A stretch of DNA of 64,000 nt from Chryseobacterium daeguense DSM 19388 (GCF_000430825.1 NZ_AUMT01000003.1:124001-188000), one strand, 5' to 3'. Positions 1-9,865 are shown, counted from the first letter of the stretch. Notes: a model not told the origin generated them from the sequence alone. Made by a program: numbers and translations.

Positions 1-107
1 TGTGTCATTATCGAATGTTCCGTTTTCAGCAAAAGAAAAGCACCTTTAAAAGTGTATGTAAGGCTTTTTGCTCTTCCTTTTAAAAAGCCATCATTAACAT
101 TTTTCAT
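1..107 (-). CDS. Diacylglycerol kinase family protein, N-terminal part (cut by window edge)
   Basis: Reading the minus strand from an ATG at 107 gives an open frame that runs off the window start, with 35 residues visible. They include a basic stretch followed by SLTYTFKGAFLLLKTEHS. This resembles the cytoplasmic N-terminal helix of the small membrane DgkA family, which phosphorylates diacylglycerol or undecaprenol in the inner membrane; relatives show an (F/Y)AxKG...LLxxE pattern here. The gene lies downstream of the histidine kinase on the same strand, 129 bases away, so co-transcription is possible. Only the start is visible, so the family call rests on one motif and could be wrong. Confidence 0.6.
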   Translation of the reverse strand, partial: MKNVNDGFLKGRAKSLTYTFKGAFLLLKTEHSIMT

Positions 108-236
108 ATCAATGATTTGAAATTTGGGAAGAAATTTTTATTGAAGGTCGTTTTGCACTTATAAGTATAGAAGAACGTTTGCATAAATTAAATTATGCAG
201 CAAAACTAAAAGTGAATTTAGAAGAAATTTTGAATT

Positions 237-1523
237 TTACAGTTTTACTGAAAAAATATGCAAATTATTTTCAAATTTATAACTGATCGTCCAATGATGG
301 AATTTGCAAATCTCACTGATGATGGCTAATCCCAAACCACTTCCGCTATTCTCAGCGGAAAGCTTCGAAAATCTTTTAAATAGAAGATCTGTATTTAATT
401 TTTCACTTCCGGAATTCGCAACTTCAAATACTGAATTTGTCAATTTCACCGATATTGCTCCGTCACGTGAAGTATGACGAATTGCATTTAAAATTAGGTT
501 ACTGATAAGAACTTCTGTCAGCCCGCTATTGCCAATCATCTCAACGTCAGAAGAAATATTCTCTACGACGGATATATTTTTTTGCTCAAAATGTTCATTA
601 AAAATATCCATATTTTGGTGCAATATCTCATCAAACTGAATGCTTTCAGAATTATCGAATTGACTGTTATCTATTTTTGCTAATAACAAAAGATTTTTAT
701 TAATTCTTGAACTTCTCGTTAAAGCTTTGTTCATTTCCTCGGCAATGTTGTACTGCTTTTCGGTCAGGTTTGCATCTTGAAGTAAAAGATCAAGCTTATT
801 TTTCAAGATGGCCAACGGAGTCTGTAATTCGTGCGATGCATTTTCAGTAAACTCTTTTTGTGTTTTATACACGGATATATTGTGTGCAATCAATTTTCTT
901 AGTGATTGGTTTAACTCTTCAAATTCTGTGGTATCTGTCTTGTCAAATTCAATCTGCGTTTGTGTGTTTAAATTAAAATTCTTCAATTGATCAAGTGTCT
1001 CTCTAAATGGCTTCCAGATGGTTTTAGATAATCTTCTATTCAAAATAAACAATCCAGTGACAATTAAAAGAAAAAAGAATAATGTAATAGCACCGATGAT
1101 CATCACAGTACCTTCTGTCTCCTCAATATTGGTCTCTATCGTAAAAAGATATGGTTCATTTTTTATGTAAATAATTTTTTTCAGACATCGGTAGCGCTCA
1201 ATCGTGGCATCAGCAGAAAAAGGTTTGTATTTTTCTGTTGTGAAAATCGAATCTTTTTTTAAATTATTCCCAGGTAATTTTTCAATATTAGTTCCCGGCT
1301 GAATCTGCTTCCAAAGAGCGATACTACGTTGTATTTCTTCTTTAGAAGCATTCATTTTGTTAAATTCGTATCCTGTTTTTTCTGCAACAATCTCATTGTG
1401 CTCATCAAGTTCCTCCTGCCATATTGCATCCACTACAAAATAATAAACAGGGATACTGAAAACGAGAACAATCATTACAAAAATCAAAAAAGGTCTTGTG
1501 GTTTTACTTAAAAGTGGCTTCAT
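237..1523 (-). CDS. Sensor histidine kinase of a two-component system
   Basis: A 428-residue membrane sensor kinase. One transmembrane helix lies at about residues 11-31 and a second at about 140-161, bracketing a periplasmic domain of roughly 105 residues. The dimerisation/phosphoacceptor helix carries ENASHELQTPLA with the phospho-accepting His near residue 231. The ATPase domain shows the N-box NLILNAIRHT and the glycine-rich box GSGLGLAI. The start overlaps the end of the response regulator gene by 4 bp (ATGA), so the two are translationally coupled. Position next to a CzcA-type efflux operon suggests metal or envelope-stress sensing, as in CusS/CzcS systems, but no metal-binding motif is obvious in the periplasmic part, so the stimulus is inferred. 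Confidence 0.93.
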   Translation of the reverse strand: MKPLLSKTTRPFLIFVMIVLVFSIPVYYFVVDAIWQEELDEHNEIVAEKTGYEFNKMNASKEEIQRSIALWKQIQPGTNIEKLPGNNLKKDSIFTTEKYKPFSADATIERYRCLKKIIYIKNEPYLFTIETNIEETEGTVMIIGAITLFFFLLIVTGLFILNRRLSKTIWKPFRETLDQLKNFNLNTQTQIEFDKTDTTEFEELNQSLRKLIAHNISVYKTQKEFTENASHELQTPLAILKNKLDLLLQDANLTEKQYNIAEEMNKALTRSSRINKNLLLLAKIDNSQFDNSESIQFDEILHQNMDIFNEHFEQKNISVVENISSDVEMIGNSGLTEVLISNLILNAIRHTSRDGAISVKLTNSVFEVANSGSEKLNTDLLFKRFSKLSAENSGSGLGLAIISEICKFHHWTISYKFENNLHIFSVKL

Positions 1524-2206
1524 AATTTATAGATATTTTCCCATTTATATCCTGTACCATAAACTGTTTTCAAGTAATGGTCACAGCCTGCTTCATATAA
1601 TTTCTTTTTAAGATTCTTGACGTGAGCATAGACAAAATCGTGATTATCCAGCATATCCGCAAAATCACCGGAGAGATGTTCCGCCAATGTACTTTTGGAA
1701 ATTACCTTATTTTTATTGCCGATAAAATAAAGCAGCAAATCAAATTCTTTTTTTGTCAGAATAATTGTTTTATTATTAATAGTAACAGTTTTTGCTAAAA
1801 GATCTATCTGCAATTCATTCTGTGTGATGACATTCGAATTATTGAATTGTTTTCTTCTGATAATTGAATAGATCCTTGCCATCAGTTCTGAAAGGTGAAA
1901 TGGTTTCGTAAGATAATCGTCTGCCCCTAACTGCAAACCTTTTATCTTATCATCCAAAGCATTTTTAGCAGAAATGATAATGACGCCATCCTGTTTATTC
2001 TGTCTTTTTAATTCTTCTAAAATGACAAGTCCATTGCCGTCAGGGAGCATAATATCCAACAGTATGCAATCATACTGGAACGTTTCTATTTTCTCCATTG
2101 CTTCGCTGAATGTGGGTGCAAATTCACATATATAATTTTCTCCCGAAAGATATTCGGAGATACTTTTAGCAAGCTCGGTTTCGTCTTCTATGATCAGGAT
2201 TTTCAT
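1520..2206 (-). CDS. OmpR/PhoB-family response regulator
   Basis: A 228-residue response regulator. The receiver domain (about 1-118) has the acidic pair IIEDE at 5-9, the phospho-accepting Asp near residue 51 in LLDIMLPDGNG, and the conserved Lys near 101 in LTKPF. The C-terminal winged-helix DNA-binding domain (about 130-226) contains LTKKEFDLLLYF and ends with the VYGTGYKW hairpin typical of OmpR-type regulators. It is the first gene of the minus-strand operon and overlaps the cognate kinase. The next gene leftward of its promoter region, on the plus strand, begins the heavy-metal efflux operon, which is therefore its most likely target, as with CusR and CzcR. That target is an inference. 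Confidence 0.94.
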   Translation of the reverse strand: MKILIIEDETELAKSISEYLSGENYICEFAPTFSEAMEKIETFQYDCILLDIMLPDGNGLVILEELKRQNKQDGVIIISAKNALDDKIKGLQLGADDYLTKPFHLSELMARIYSIIRRKQFNNSNVITQNELQIDLLAKTVTINNKTIILTKKEFDLLLYFIGNKNKVISKSTLAEHLSGDFADMLDNHDFVYAHVKNLKKKLYEAGCDHYLKTVYGTGYKWENIYKL

Positions 2207-2630
2207 TTTGCTAATTTACATTTTGAATTTCGAAGAAATTTTGAATTATAACTTTTTGGACTTACTTTTTTGCGACCAATTTTACACACTTATCGATGCG
2301 ATATTTAGTAACATAATGCCAACGCTAATATATTAGGATATAAGTACTCAGAATAATTAACTTCCATATATTTAGCATTTAGTATTTGAAGACAAAGCTA
2401 TTATTCTTTATTGTTTAAGCCCTGATTCAAATAATTTACAATACCACTAATATTAGGTAACAATACCAAACTTGAGTGATTCAATGTGTTATTAATTGTA
2501 AATACAAAAGATGATTATAATTGATACTGAAAAACAAAAATATAATTAGAACTTTTTCTTCATGAGCTTCTAATATAAAATTTTCCGAAAAATTTACCTT
2601 AATCTATATTTGTTTTTATAAATTTGCGAA
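2207..2630. promoter_or_regulatory. Divergent promoter region between the two-component system and the efflux operon
   Basis: This 424-base AT-rich gap separates divergently transcribed operons. On the plus strand, TATATTTG at 2605-2612 and TAAATTTG at 2619-2626 match the Bacteroidota -7 consensus TAnnTTTG just before the first efflux-operon gene. I saw no clear ORF. No convincing response-regulator repeat was identified by eye. Confidence 0.4.
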
Positions 2631-3029
2631 GTGAAAGGAGCCTTATCAATATTTTTTCTCATTATATTCCTGTCTACTAGCAGTATAGGAAACCAGCTCT
2701 TGAAACTACCTGATCTCGTACAGCATTTCGTTATGCATCACAATGATGGAGAGGCTGAAGATCATGATTCTTCGTTCATCGAATTTTTAAAAGAACATTA
2801 TTCTTACAACAGTACACATAATAATTTAGCACAGCACAGCCACAAAAATTTACCTTTTAAAACTTTTGATGCTCATGCTCCCCATATTGCAGTATTTTAT
2901 TTTCAATTGAATACCTTCTCATTTTTAAATAGTATTCCTGTAAGTAAGGAAAAGCCTGTTTCATATACTAATTCCTTTGTTGCATCTGCCCATTTAGAGG
3001 GTATTTGGCAACCCCCTCGTTTTTGTTAA
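2631..3029 (+). CDS. Small His-rich exported protein preceding the RND efflux genes
   Basis: A 132-residue protein starting at GTG. The N-terminus is a hydrophobic signal-like segment (about 3-20). The mature part is rich in His and acidic residues (HFVMHHNDGEAEDHD, HNNLAQHSHKN), which suits periplasmic metal binding. It ends in GIWQPPRFC. No other in-frame start precedes the hydrophobic segment, and AAAGGAG lies just inside the GTG, so the true start is not certain. It is followed 89 bases later by the RND pump gene. Short proteins in this place are common before flavobacterial czc/cus operons, but I know of no assigned function; metal scavenging or sensing is an inference. Confidence 0.65.
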   Translation: MKGALSIFFLIIFLSTSSIGNQLLKLPDLVQHFVMHHNDGEAEDHDSSFIEFLKEHYSYNSTHNNLAQHSHKNLPFKTFDAHAPHIAVFYFQLNTFSFLNSIPVSKEKPVSYTNSFVASAHLEGIWQPPRFC

Positions 3030-3118
3030 TCATTTGACATTCTCAAAGGTTTTTCTTTTGGGTATTTGTGCGTCCGGCTTCCGTCGGTACGTATGTTTAA
3101 TGCTTAACAAATTAAAAT

Positions 3119-6100
3119 ATGCTAAATAGAATAATTGAGTTTTCAATTAAGAATAAACTCATTATCGGGCTCTTTATATTAGCCTTAATTGGCTATGGTA
3201 TTTATGAAGTAAAAAAACTTCCCATAGACGCAGTTCCTGATATTACAGATAACCAGGTGCAAGTAATTACTATCGCACCATCTCTAGGCGCTCCGGATGT
3301 GGAGCGACTGATCACATTCCCAATCGAACAGGTAAATAACAATATTCCCGGATTGAAATCTCTTCGTAGTTTTTCAAGATTTGGTCTTTCAGTGGTGACC
3401 ATCGTCTTCGATGATGATACTGATATTTACTGGGCAAGACAGCAGGTTTCCGAAAGACTTCAGCAAGTACAGGATGAAATCCCAAAAGGTTTCGGAACAC
3501 CCACTCTTGCTCCAGTCACTACCGGTCTTGGAGAAATTTATCAATATTCTGTACGTCCTAAAAAAGGTTATGAAGGAAAATATGATGCAATGGAACTTCG
3601 TACCATTCAGGACTGGATTGTTCGGCGTCAGCTTGTTGGAGTTAAAGGTGTTGCAGAGGTGAGCAGTTTCGGCGGTTTATTGAAACAATATGAAATTGCA
3701 GTTGATCCTTCACGATTAAAAGCCAATAATATTTCTATAAGTGATGTGTTTAAGGCTTTGGAAAACAACAATCAGAATACGGGAGGAGCCTATATTGAAA
3801 AAGGTCCTACTGCTCTATTTATCCGAAGTGAAGGTCTTGTAGGGAATATGGAAGATATACAGAATATTGTAATTAAAAATCTTTCCAACGGAATTCCATT
3901 ACTCGTTCGTGACATTGCACAAGTTAAATATGGTAGTGCTACAAGATACGGAGCAATGACCTATAATGGACAGCAGCAGGTTTCCGGAGCAGTTGTAATG
4001 ATGCTGAAAGGAGCTAACAGTAATGAAGTTATCAAAAACATAAAAAATAAAATCGATCTGATTCAGAAAACACTTCCCGAAGGTGTAGAGATCGATCCTT
4101 TCCTAGACCGTACGAAAATGGTTGACAACTCAATCAGTACAGTAACTAAAAACCTGATTGAGGGAGCTCTAATTGTTGTATTTGTTTTAGTTTTCTTTTT
4201 AGGGAGTATGCGTGCTGGTCTCATTGTCGCATCTGTTATCCCCTTATCTATGATCTTCGCAGTCATTTTGATGAATGCTTTCGGTGTCAGTGGAAACTTG
4301 ATGAGTTTAGGTGCCTTAGATTTCGGTCTTATCGTTGACGGAGCTGTTATTATTGTAGAGGCCGTTATGCATCGGATAAGACATTCCAAAGCGTACGCCG
4401 GAATAGATGTCCTTTCTCAAAAGCAGATGGATGCGGAAGTGCTAAGTACCTCCACACGAATGAGAAATGCTGCGGTTTTTGGCGAGGCGATCATTCTGAT
4501 CGTTTATCTTCCCATTTTTGCATTGAAGGGTATTGAAGGAAAAATGTTTACCCCAATGGCTCAGACTGTAGCCTTCGCATTAGCCGGAGCTTTTGTATTG
4601 TCACTGACGTACATTCCGATGATGACAGCATTGTTTTTGAGCAAGAAAGTCCAGGTTAAAGAAAATTTATCGGATAGAATTATGGCTAAACTTGAGAACT
4701 TTTACAGACGGATGCTGGAAAAGGTTTTACGAATTCCAAAAGCTATTTTGATATCAGTTGTTGCTTTGTTTGCTGTGGCAATACTTATTTTATCTTCATT
4801 AGGCGGGGAATTTATTCCATCTTTACCTGAAGGTGATTTTGCTGTAGAAACCCGCGTATTACCTGGAAGCAATGTCAACACATCTATTGAGGCTGTTTCA
4901 AAAGGCTCAAAAATTATACTGGAAAAATTTCCTGAGGTAGAAAAAGTGGTGGGAAAAACAGGGAGCAGCGAGGTTCCGACCGATCCCATGCCTATAGATG
5001 CCACCGATATGATGATTATTCTCAAAGACCGAAAAGATTGGACATCCGCTGATTCGTACGAAGAATTGGAAGAAAAGATGGCCAAAGAATTAGAGGCAGT
5101 TCCCGGTGTTACATTTAGTTTTCAGTACCCTGTTGCGATGCGTTTTAATGAATTAATCTCCGGTGCTAGACAGGATGTAGTTTGTAAAATATTTGGTGAA
5201 GATCTTGACACCCTGTCTGTCTACGCTAATAAATTAGGCAAAATTGTAAGTTCTGTGCAAGGAAGCAGCGGTGTTTATGTGGAAGCCGTCACCGGTATGC
5301 CCCAAATTGTAATTAAACTTAACCGTGCAACTATTGCTCAGTATGGACTTAATATTAGCGATGTAAACCAAGTCATCAATTCCGCTTTTGCAGGAGCAGT
5401 TGGTGGAACAGTCTATGAAGGAGAAAAGCGGTTTGACCTAGTGGTAAGATTAGCGGGCGATAAAAGACAAGGGCTAGAAGATGTTCAAAACCTGCTTATT
5501 GCCACCCCAAGAGGAGAACAAATTCCTTTGAGTCTTGTTGCAGATGTAAATATTATAGAAGGTCCAAATCAGATACAAAGAGAAAATTCTCAACGCAGGA
5601 TCATTGTAGGATTTAATGTAAGAGGTCGTGATGTGCAGAGTATGGTTCAGGAATTACAGGATAAAGTGGACAAACAGATTAAACTTCCGCCTGGCTATTT
5701 CGTGACGTATGGTGGTGCGTTTGAAAATTTACAGGAAGCAAAATCACGATTATATATTGCGGTTCCTGTGGCTTTAATACTTATTCTTATTCTATTATAT
5801 TTTGCTTTCAATTCGATGAAACAAGCTTTTCTGATCTACACAGCCATCCCGCTTTCGGCAATAGGAGGTGTTTTTGCGTTAGCTTTTCGAGGAATGCCTT
5901 TCAGTATTTCTGCCGGAATAGGCTTTATTGCGCTATTTGGTGTGGCAGTATTAAATGGTATTGTCCTTATTTCTGAATTCAACAGATTGAGAAAAGAAGG
6001 AAAGACAGATCTTCGGGAAATCGTGCTTGAAGGGACTAAGGTCCGTTTAAGACCTGTGCTAATGACGGCTTTTGTTGCCTCATTGGGATTCTTGCCAATG

Positions 6101-7486
6101 GCGTTGAGTACCGGAGAAGGTGCAGAAGTACAAAAACCTTTGGCAACAGTAGTTATCGGTGGTCTTATGGTGGCTACTTTTCTTACACTCTTTGTATTAC
6201 CAATTCTTTATATTATGATAGAAAAAAAGAAATTTACATTCAAGATCAAAACAGGAAAAACATTGCTTCTTGCATTCCTTTTTGCAGGAGCTTTAAGTTT
6301 AAATGCGCAGTCTTCCATCTCTTTAAAAGAAGCTACGGAGATAGCATTGCAACATAATTTATCCGTAAAGAGCGAAAAATTAAGGAGCGACTACAATAAA
6401 CTGCTTATTAAGTCGAGCGCGATTATCCCGGCAACGAATGCAAGTGCTGAGATCGGACAGATCAATAGTTTTTATTCTGATGTCAGATTAGGGGTTTCCC
6501 AATCGGTCAATTTTCCAAAAGTTTATTCGGCCAATAAAAATCTTTTAACAGAGGTTTGGAAGAACAGTGTCTTGAGCGTAGGGGTGAAAGAAAAACAGCT
6601 TCGTAAAAATGTTGCCCAGGTTTACTACAATATGGTTTATCTATTGCAGAAGAAAAGTTTATTGCAGGAAAATGACAAGCTGTATGCCGAATTTCTAAAC
6701 AAGGCCAATCTCCGTTTTAAAGTTGGTGAAAGTAATGTTCTTGAACAGACAACCGCTGAAAATCAGCGTGGTCAGATTGCAGTTCAGTTAAAACAACTCG
6801 AAAGAGATTTGGAAATTTCCCAGCTTCAATTCCAGTTATTATTGAATACGGAAGTTCTTTACAGTCCTGATGTTAGCGACAATACTTTATTACAACAGAC
6901 AGCTCTTGATAATATTGCCATTGCAGAACATCCCTATCTTCAATATTTAAAGCAGAAAAAAGATATTTTGGTTGCCGAAACAGAAGTAGAAAAAAGTAAA
7001 TTATTGCCAAGCCTTTCCTTAGGATATAATATTATGGGAATGAAAGGAATGGGAGCCGACAATAAAGAATATAACAGCACACCACGTTTTCAATCAGTGG
7101 TAATTGGTGTAGGTATTCCGATATTCAACGGAGGACAGAAAGCGAAAATTAAAGCATCAGAAGCGAACCAGCTTGTTGCTGCAACGGAGTATGAATACAA
7201 CCTCAAGAATTTCGAGATCAATTATCAATCTTCTTTTATCGACTTCCAAAAGTATAATGAAGTTGTAGATTATTACCAGAATACAGGACTAAAACATGTA
7301 GCTACCATCAATTCTACTGCGAAGAAACAATTTTTAGGCGGCGATATCGACTATCTTCAATGGGTGATCCTGACCAATCAGGCTATCGAAATTCAGAACC
7401 AGTATATCGAGGCATTAAAAAACCGCAACAACAGTCTGATCGAAATTAATTCTTACGATCCAAAATTCAACAACAATGGAAAATAA
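3119..7486 (+). CDS. CzcA/CusA-family RND heavy-metal efflux pump fused to a TolC-like outer-membrane protein
   Basis: A 1455-residue fusion. Residues 1 to about 1034 form a complete CzcA/CusA heavy-metal RND transporter with N-terminal helix, two large periplasmic porter halves and the transmembrane motif DFGLIVDGAVIIVEA, which holds the proton-relay acidic residues of this family. A hydrophobic signal-like stretch (about 1042-1062, ending in NAQ) then leads into about 390 residues resembling an outer-membrane efflux protein (SLKEATEIALQHNL at its start, long alpha-helical coiled segments, IPIFNGGQKAKIKASEA later). Family members are usually about 1040 residues, so the tail is a second protein joined in frame. 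The next gene overlaps by 11 bp. Substrate is probably Cu, Ag, Co, Zn or Cd; the exact ion cannot be read. Confidence 0.92.
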   Translation: MLNRIIEFSIKNKLIIGLFILALIGYGIYEVKKLPIDAVPDITDNQVQVITIAPSLGAPDVERLITFPIEQVNNNIPGLKSLRSFSRFGLSVVTIVFDDDTDIYWARQQVSERLQQVQDEIPKGFGTPTLAPVTTGLGEIYQYSVRPKKGYEGKYDAMELRTIQDWIVRRQLVGVKGVAEVSSFGGLLKQYEIAVDPSRLKANNISISDVFKALENNNQNTGGAYIEKGPTALFIRSEGLVGNMEDIQNIVIKNLSNGIPLLVRDIAQVKYGSATRYGAMTYNGQQQVSGAVVMMLKGANSNEVIKNIKNKIDLIQKTLPEGVEIDPFLDRTKMVDNSISTVTKNLIEGALIVVFVLVFFLGSMRAGLIVASVIPLSMIFAVILMNAFGVSGNLMSLGALDFGLIVDGAVIIVEAVMHRIRHSKAYAGIDVLSQKQMDAEVLSTSTRMRNAAVFGEAIILIVYLPIFALKGIEGKMFTPMAQTVAFALAGAFVLSLTYIPMMTALFLSKKVQVKENLSDRIMAKLENFYRRMLEKVLRIPKAILISVVALFAVAILILSSLGGEFIPSLPEGDFAVETRVLPGSNVNTSIEAVSKGSKIILEKFPEVEKVVGKTGSSEVPTDPMPIDATDMMIILKDRKDWTSADSYEELEEKMAKELEAVPGVTFSFQYPVAMRFNELISGARQDVVCKIFGEDLDTLSVYANKLGKIVSSVQGSSGVYVEAVTGMPQIVIKLNRATIAQYGLNISDVNQVINSAFAGAVGGTVYEGEKRFDLVVRLAGDKRQGLEDVQNLLIATPRGEQIPLSLVADVNIIEGPNQIQRENSQRRIIVGFNVRGRDVQSMVQELQDKVDKQIKLPPGYFVTYGGAFENLQEAKSRLYIAVPVALILILILLYFAFNSMKQAFLIYTAIPLSAIGGVFALAFRGMPFSISAGIGFIALFGVAVLNGIVLISEFNRLRKEGKTDLREIVLEGTKVRLRPVLMTAFVASLGFLPMALSTGEGAEVQKPLATVVIGGLMVATFLTLFVLPILYIMIEKKKFTFKIKTGKTLLLAFLFAGALSLNAQSSISLKEATEIALQHNLSVKSEKLRSDYNKLLIKSSAIIPATNASAEIGQINSFYSDVRLGVSQSVNFPKVYSANKNLLTEVWKNSVLSVGVKEKQLRKNVAQVYYNMVYLLQKKSLLQENDKLYAEFLNKANLRFKVGESNVLEQTTAENQRGQIAVQLKQLERDLEISQLQFQLLLNTEVLYSPDVSDNTLLQQTALDNIAIAEHPYLQYLKQKKDILVAETEVEKSKLLPSLSLGYNIMGMKGMGADNKEYNSTPRFQSVVIGVGIPIFNGGQKAKIKASEANQLVAATEYEYNLKNFEINYQSSFIDFQKYNEVVDYYQNTGLKHVATINSTAKKQFLGGDIDYLQWVILTNQAIEIQNQYIEALKNRNNSLIEINSYDPKFNNNGK

Positions 7487-8738
7487 AGATAAAAGAACCT
7501 TTGTTCAAAAGTTAACAGAGCCTTTTATGGCACTGAAAAACAAGACTTTTGCAAAACTATATATGGCACAGACGATAAGTCTTATCGGAGATGCTTTCAC
7601 ATGGGTGGGGCTGGCTCTACTGGCTTATCAATTCGGGAAAGAACGTTCTGCTATCATATTGGCAAGCGCGCTGACGTTAAGGGTAACGGCATTTATCATT
7701 TTTTCTCCTTTTGCAGGTGTATTAGCGGATAGGATATCACGAAAAAAAATATTATATGTTACCCATTTTATCAGGATGGGAATCGTCTGCTGCCTGCCTT
7801 TTATAACGCAGGAATGGCAGATCTACGTATTGGTATTTTTTCTGAATGTATTCAACGCATTCTTTACCCCGACCTACCGAACAGTCATTCCTCAGGTTGT
7901 TGATGGTAAATATTACCGTGAGGCCGTTGGTCTTTCCACTGCAACCTATCAATTATTGGGGATCTTAGGTCCTGCATTGGCTGGTGTTGTTGCGACCTGG
8001 CTTGGAGCACGGGATATTTTCATTGTAGATGGCATCACCTTTATCATTGCAGCAGTATTCATTCTTTCAATTCCTGCATCTGCATTACAGAAGGGTGTTA
8101 CCGGCGGGTCTGAAAATTCAAATACCTGGGGAAATGTCTGGAAGGGCATAAGGTTACTATTTGGAAATAAGATCTTACGTTTCGCCCTAAGCATCGAATT
8201 TGTATCGTCGCTTGCAGGAGCAATGATATTGGTCAATACGATCGGATATGTGAAATCATCGCTCCTTCTGGAAGATAAGTACTATGGATGGGTGATGGCT
8301 GGTTTTGGGGTCGGTGCTTCTATTTCTGCATTTATTGCAGGAAGTTTTGACCGCTCGAAAACCAGGGCTTTATCTCTAATTGCAGGTGTATTTCTATTAG
8401 GGCTGGCAGTAAGCTTTGCAAACTGGACATCATTCAATGTCCTGATTGTCTTGTGGATTTTTGCAGGTTTGGGACAAAGCCTTGCAGAGATGCCATCAGA
8501 AACGCTCATTGCTGAAAATATTTCCCATGAAAATCAAGGCAAGGTTTACGGGTCTCACTTTGCGTTTTCACATCTTTGGTGGGCTATTGCTTATCCTATC
8601 GCAGGATTTCTAGGTGCAAATTTTCCTCAGAAAGAATTTTTATACGGAGGAATATTGACCATAGTCTTCGCCATCATTGCAATTGTGGTTTTCAAACCAT
8701 CATTTAAAATTAATTCAAAATCAAACAATTCATTATGA
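7476..8738 (+). CDS. Major facilitator superfamily transporter
   Basis: A 420-residue polytopic membrane protein with about 12 hydrophobic helices. The loop between helices 2 and 3 contains GVLADRISRKKILYVTHFIR, the classic MFS motif A. The fold resembles the EntS/DHA3-like group of drug or siderophore exporters (LYMAQTISLIGDAFTWVGLALLAYQFG at the N-terminus). It starts 11 bp inside the end of the RND gene and its end overlaps the adaptor lipoprotein start by 4 bp (ATGA), so it is firmly inside the efflux operon. An MFS carrier between RND subunits is unusual in textbook czc operons; an auxiliary metal or metal-chelate export role is inferred. Confidence 0.88.
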   Translation: MENKDKRTFVQKLTEPFMALKNKTFAKLYMAQTISLIGDAFTWVGLALLAYQFGKERSAIILASALTLRVTAFIIFSPFAGVLADRISRKKILYVTHFIRMGIVCCLPFITQEWQIYVLVFFLNVFNAFFTPTYRTVIPQVVDGKYYREAVGLSTATYQLLGILGPALAGVVATWLGARDIFIVDGITFIIAAVFILSIPASALQKGVTGGSENSNTWGNVWKGIRLLFGNKILRFALSIEFVSSLAGAMILVNTIGYVKSSLLLEDKYYGWVMAGFGVGASISAFIAGSFDRSKTRALSLIAGVFLLGLAVSFANWTSFNVLIVLWIFAGLGQSLAEMPSETLIAENISHENQGKVYGSHFAFSHLWWAIAYPIAGFLGANFPQKEFLYGGILTIVFAIIAIVVFKPSFKINSKSNNSL

Positions 8739-9865
8739 ACAGATTAATGCTCATCATATGCACAGCACTCCTTCTAAATTCTTGTACAGGTAAAAAAGAA
8801 GAAGAACAGAAAGAAGATGTGGCGGTAAAAACGGAAAATAATATGGTTACTCTTACGGATGCACAATATAAGAATGCAGGTATTGAAGTTGGGACCATTG
8901 GAAATCAAAACATTTCTTCAAAATTAAAAGTTAACGGGAAGATCGATGTACCACCGCAAAATAAAGTTTCGGTAAGCGTGCCTTTGGGAGGATACCTGAA
9001 ATACACACGACTTCTACCGGGAATGCAGGTCTCCAAAGGACAGGTAATAGCAGTGATCGAAGACCCTCAGTATATCCAGATCCAACAGGATTATCTTGTA
9101 GCCAAAGCCCAGTACTCCTATAATAATAGCGAATACAACAGACAAAAACAGTTGAATGTAAGCAAGGCAACAAGTGATAAAGTGTATGAGCAGACTAGAT
9201 CCAATTATCAGATGCAAAATGTTCTGGTAAAGGCATTAGAGCAGAAACTAAGATTGATTGGTATTAACCCAAACGGTTTGACAGCGAATAACATTACAAA
9301 AAGCATCAATATATATTCTCCAATTAACGGTTTTGTTTCGGCTGTCAATGTGAATATTGGAAAATATGTCAATCCTACTGAAGTTTTATTTGAGCTGGTA
9401 AATCCTACCGATATCCACTTGGCACTTGATGTTTATGAAAAGGATATAGACCAACTTTCAGTAGGGCAAACTGTACTGGCATATACCAATACGGATCCTG
9501 ATAAAAAATACAGTACAAAAATCATCTTGATCAGTAAAAATGTTTCTACTGATAATACCGTTGAAGTTCATTGTCATTTTGATAATTACGACAAAGGGCT
9601 TATCCCGGGGATGTATATGAATGCTGATATCGAAACCGAAGCAAGCAACGCCTCTGCGTTACCAAATGATGCCATTGTACGGTTTGAAAATAAATATTAC
9701 ATTTTTGAGGTCAAAGGCAAAAATAGGTTTGAGATGAGAGAAGTTAAAACCGGAACCTCTGAAAACAATTATACCGAAATATTACAGAAGGACCTTGGAG
9801 GTAAACGGTTTGTAACAAAAGGTGCCTATAACTTGTTAATGGCTCTGAAGAATACAGAAGATTAG
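8735..9865 (+). CDS. RND efflux periplasmic adaptor lipoprotein (CusB/HlyD family)
   Basis: A 376-residue membrane-fusion protein linking the inner-membrane pump to the outer-membrane channel. The N-terminus is a lipoprotein signal with lipobox LLNSC (Cys near residue 17), followed by a Lys/Glu linker. The barrel-sandwich (lipoyl-like) halves are visible around GGYLKYTRLLPGMQVSKGQVI and IYSPINGFVSAVNVNIGKYV, with a helical hairpin between them and a beta-barrel after (about 215-300). It is the last gene of the operon, overlapping the MFS gene by 4 bp and followed by a terminator-like hairpin. It lacks a dedicated Met-rich metal-binding N-terminal motif, so the ion specificity is unknown. Confidence 0.92.
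   Translation: MNRLMLIICTALLLNSCTGKKEEEQKEDVAVKTENNMVTLTDAQYKNAGIEVGTIGNQNISSKLKVNGKIDVPPQNKVSVSVPLGGYLKYTRLLPGMQVSKGQVIAVIEDPQYIQIQQDYLVAKAQYSYNNSEYNRQKQLNVSKATSDKVYEQTRSNYQMQNVLVKALEQKLRLIGINPNGLTANNITKSINIYSPINGFVSAVNVNIGKYVNPTEVLFELVNPTDIHLALDVYEKDIDQLSVGQTVLAYTNTDPDKKYSTKIILISKNVSTDNTVEVHCHFDNYDKGLIPGMYMNADIETEASNASALPNDAIVRFENKYYIFEVKGKNRFEMREVKTGTSENNYTEILQKDLGGKRFVTKGAYNLLMALKNTED

Noticed and set aside
4063..5085. Antisense open frames inside the RND gene
   Set aside because: They are mirror frames of a clear coding sequence with no independent start or family pattern.
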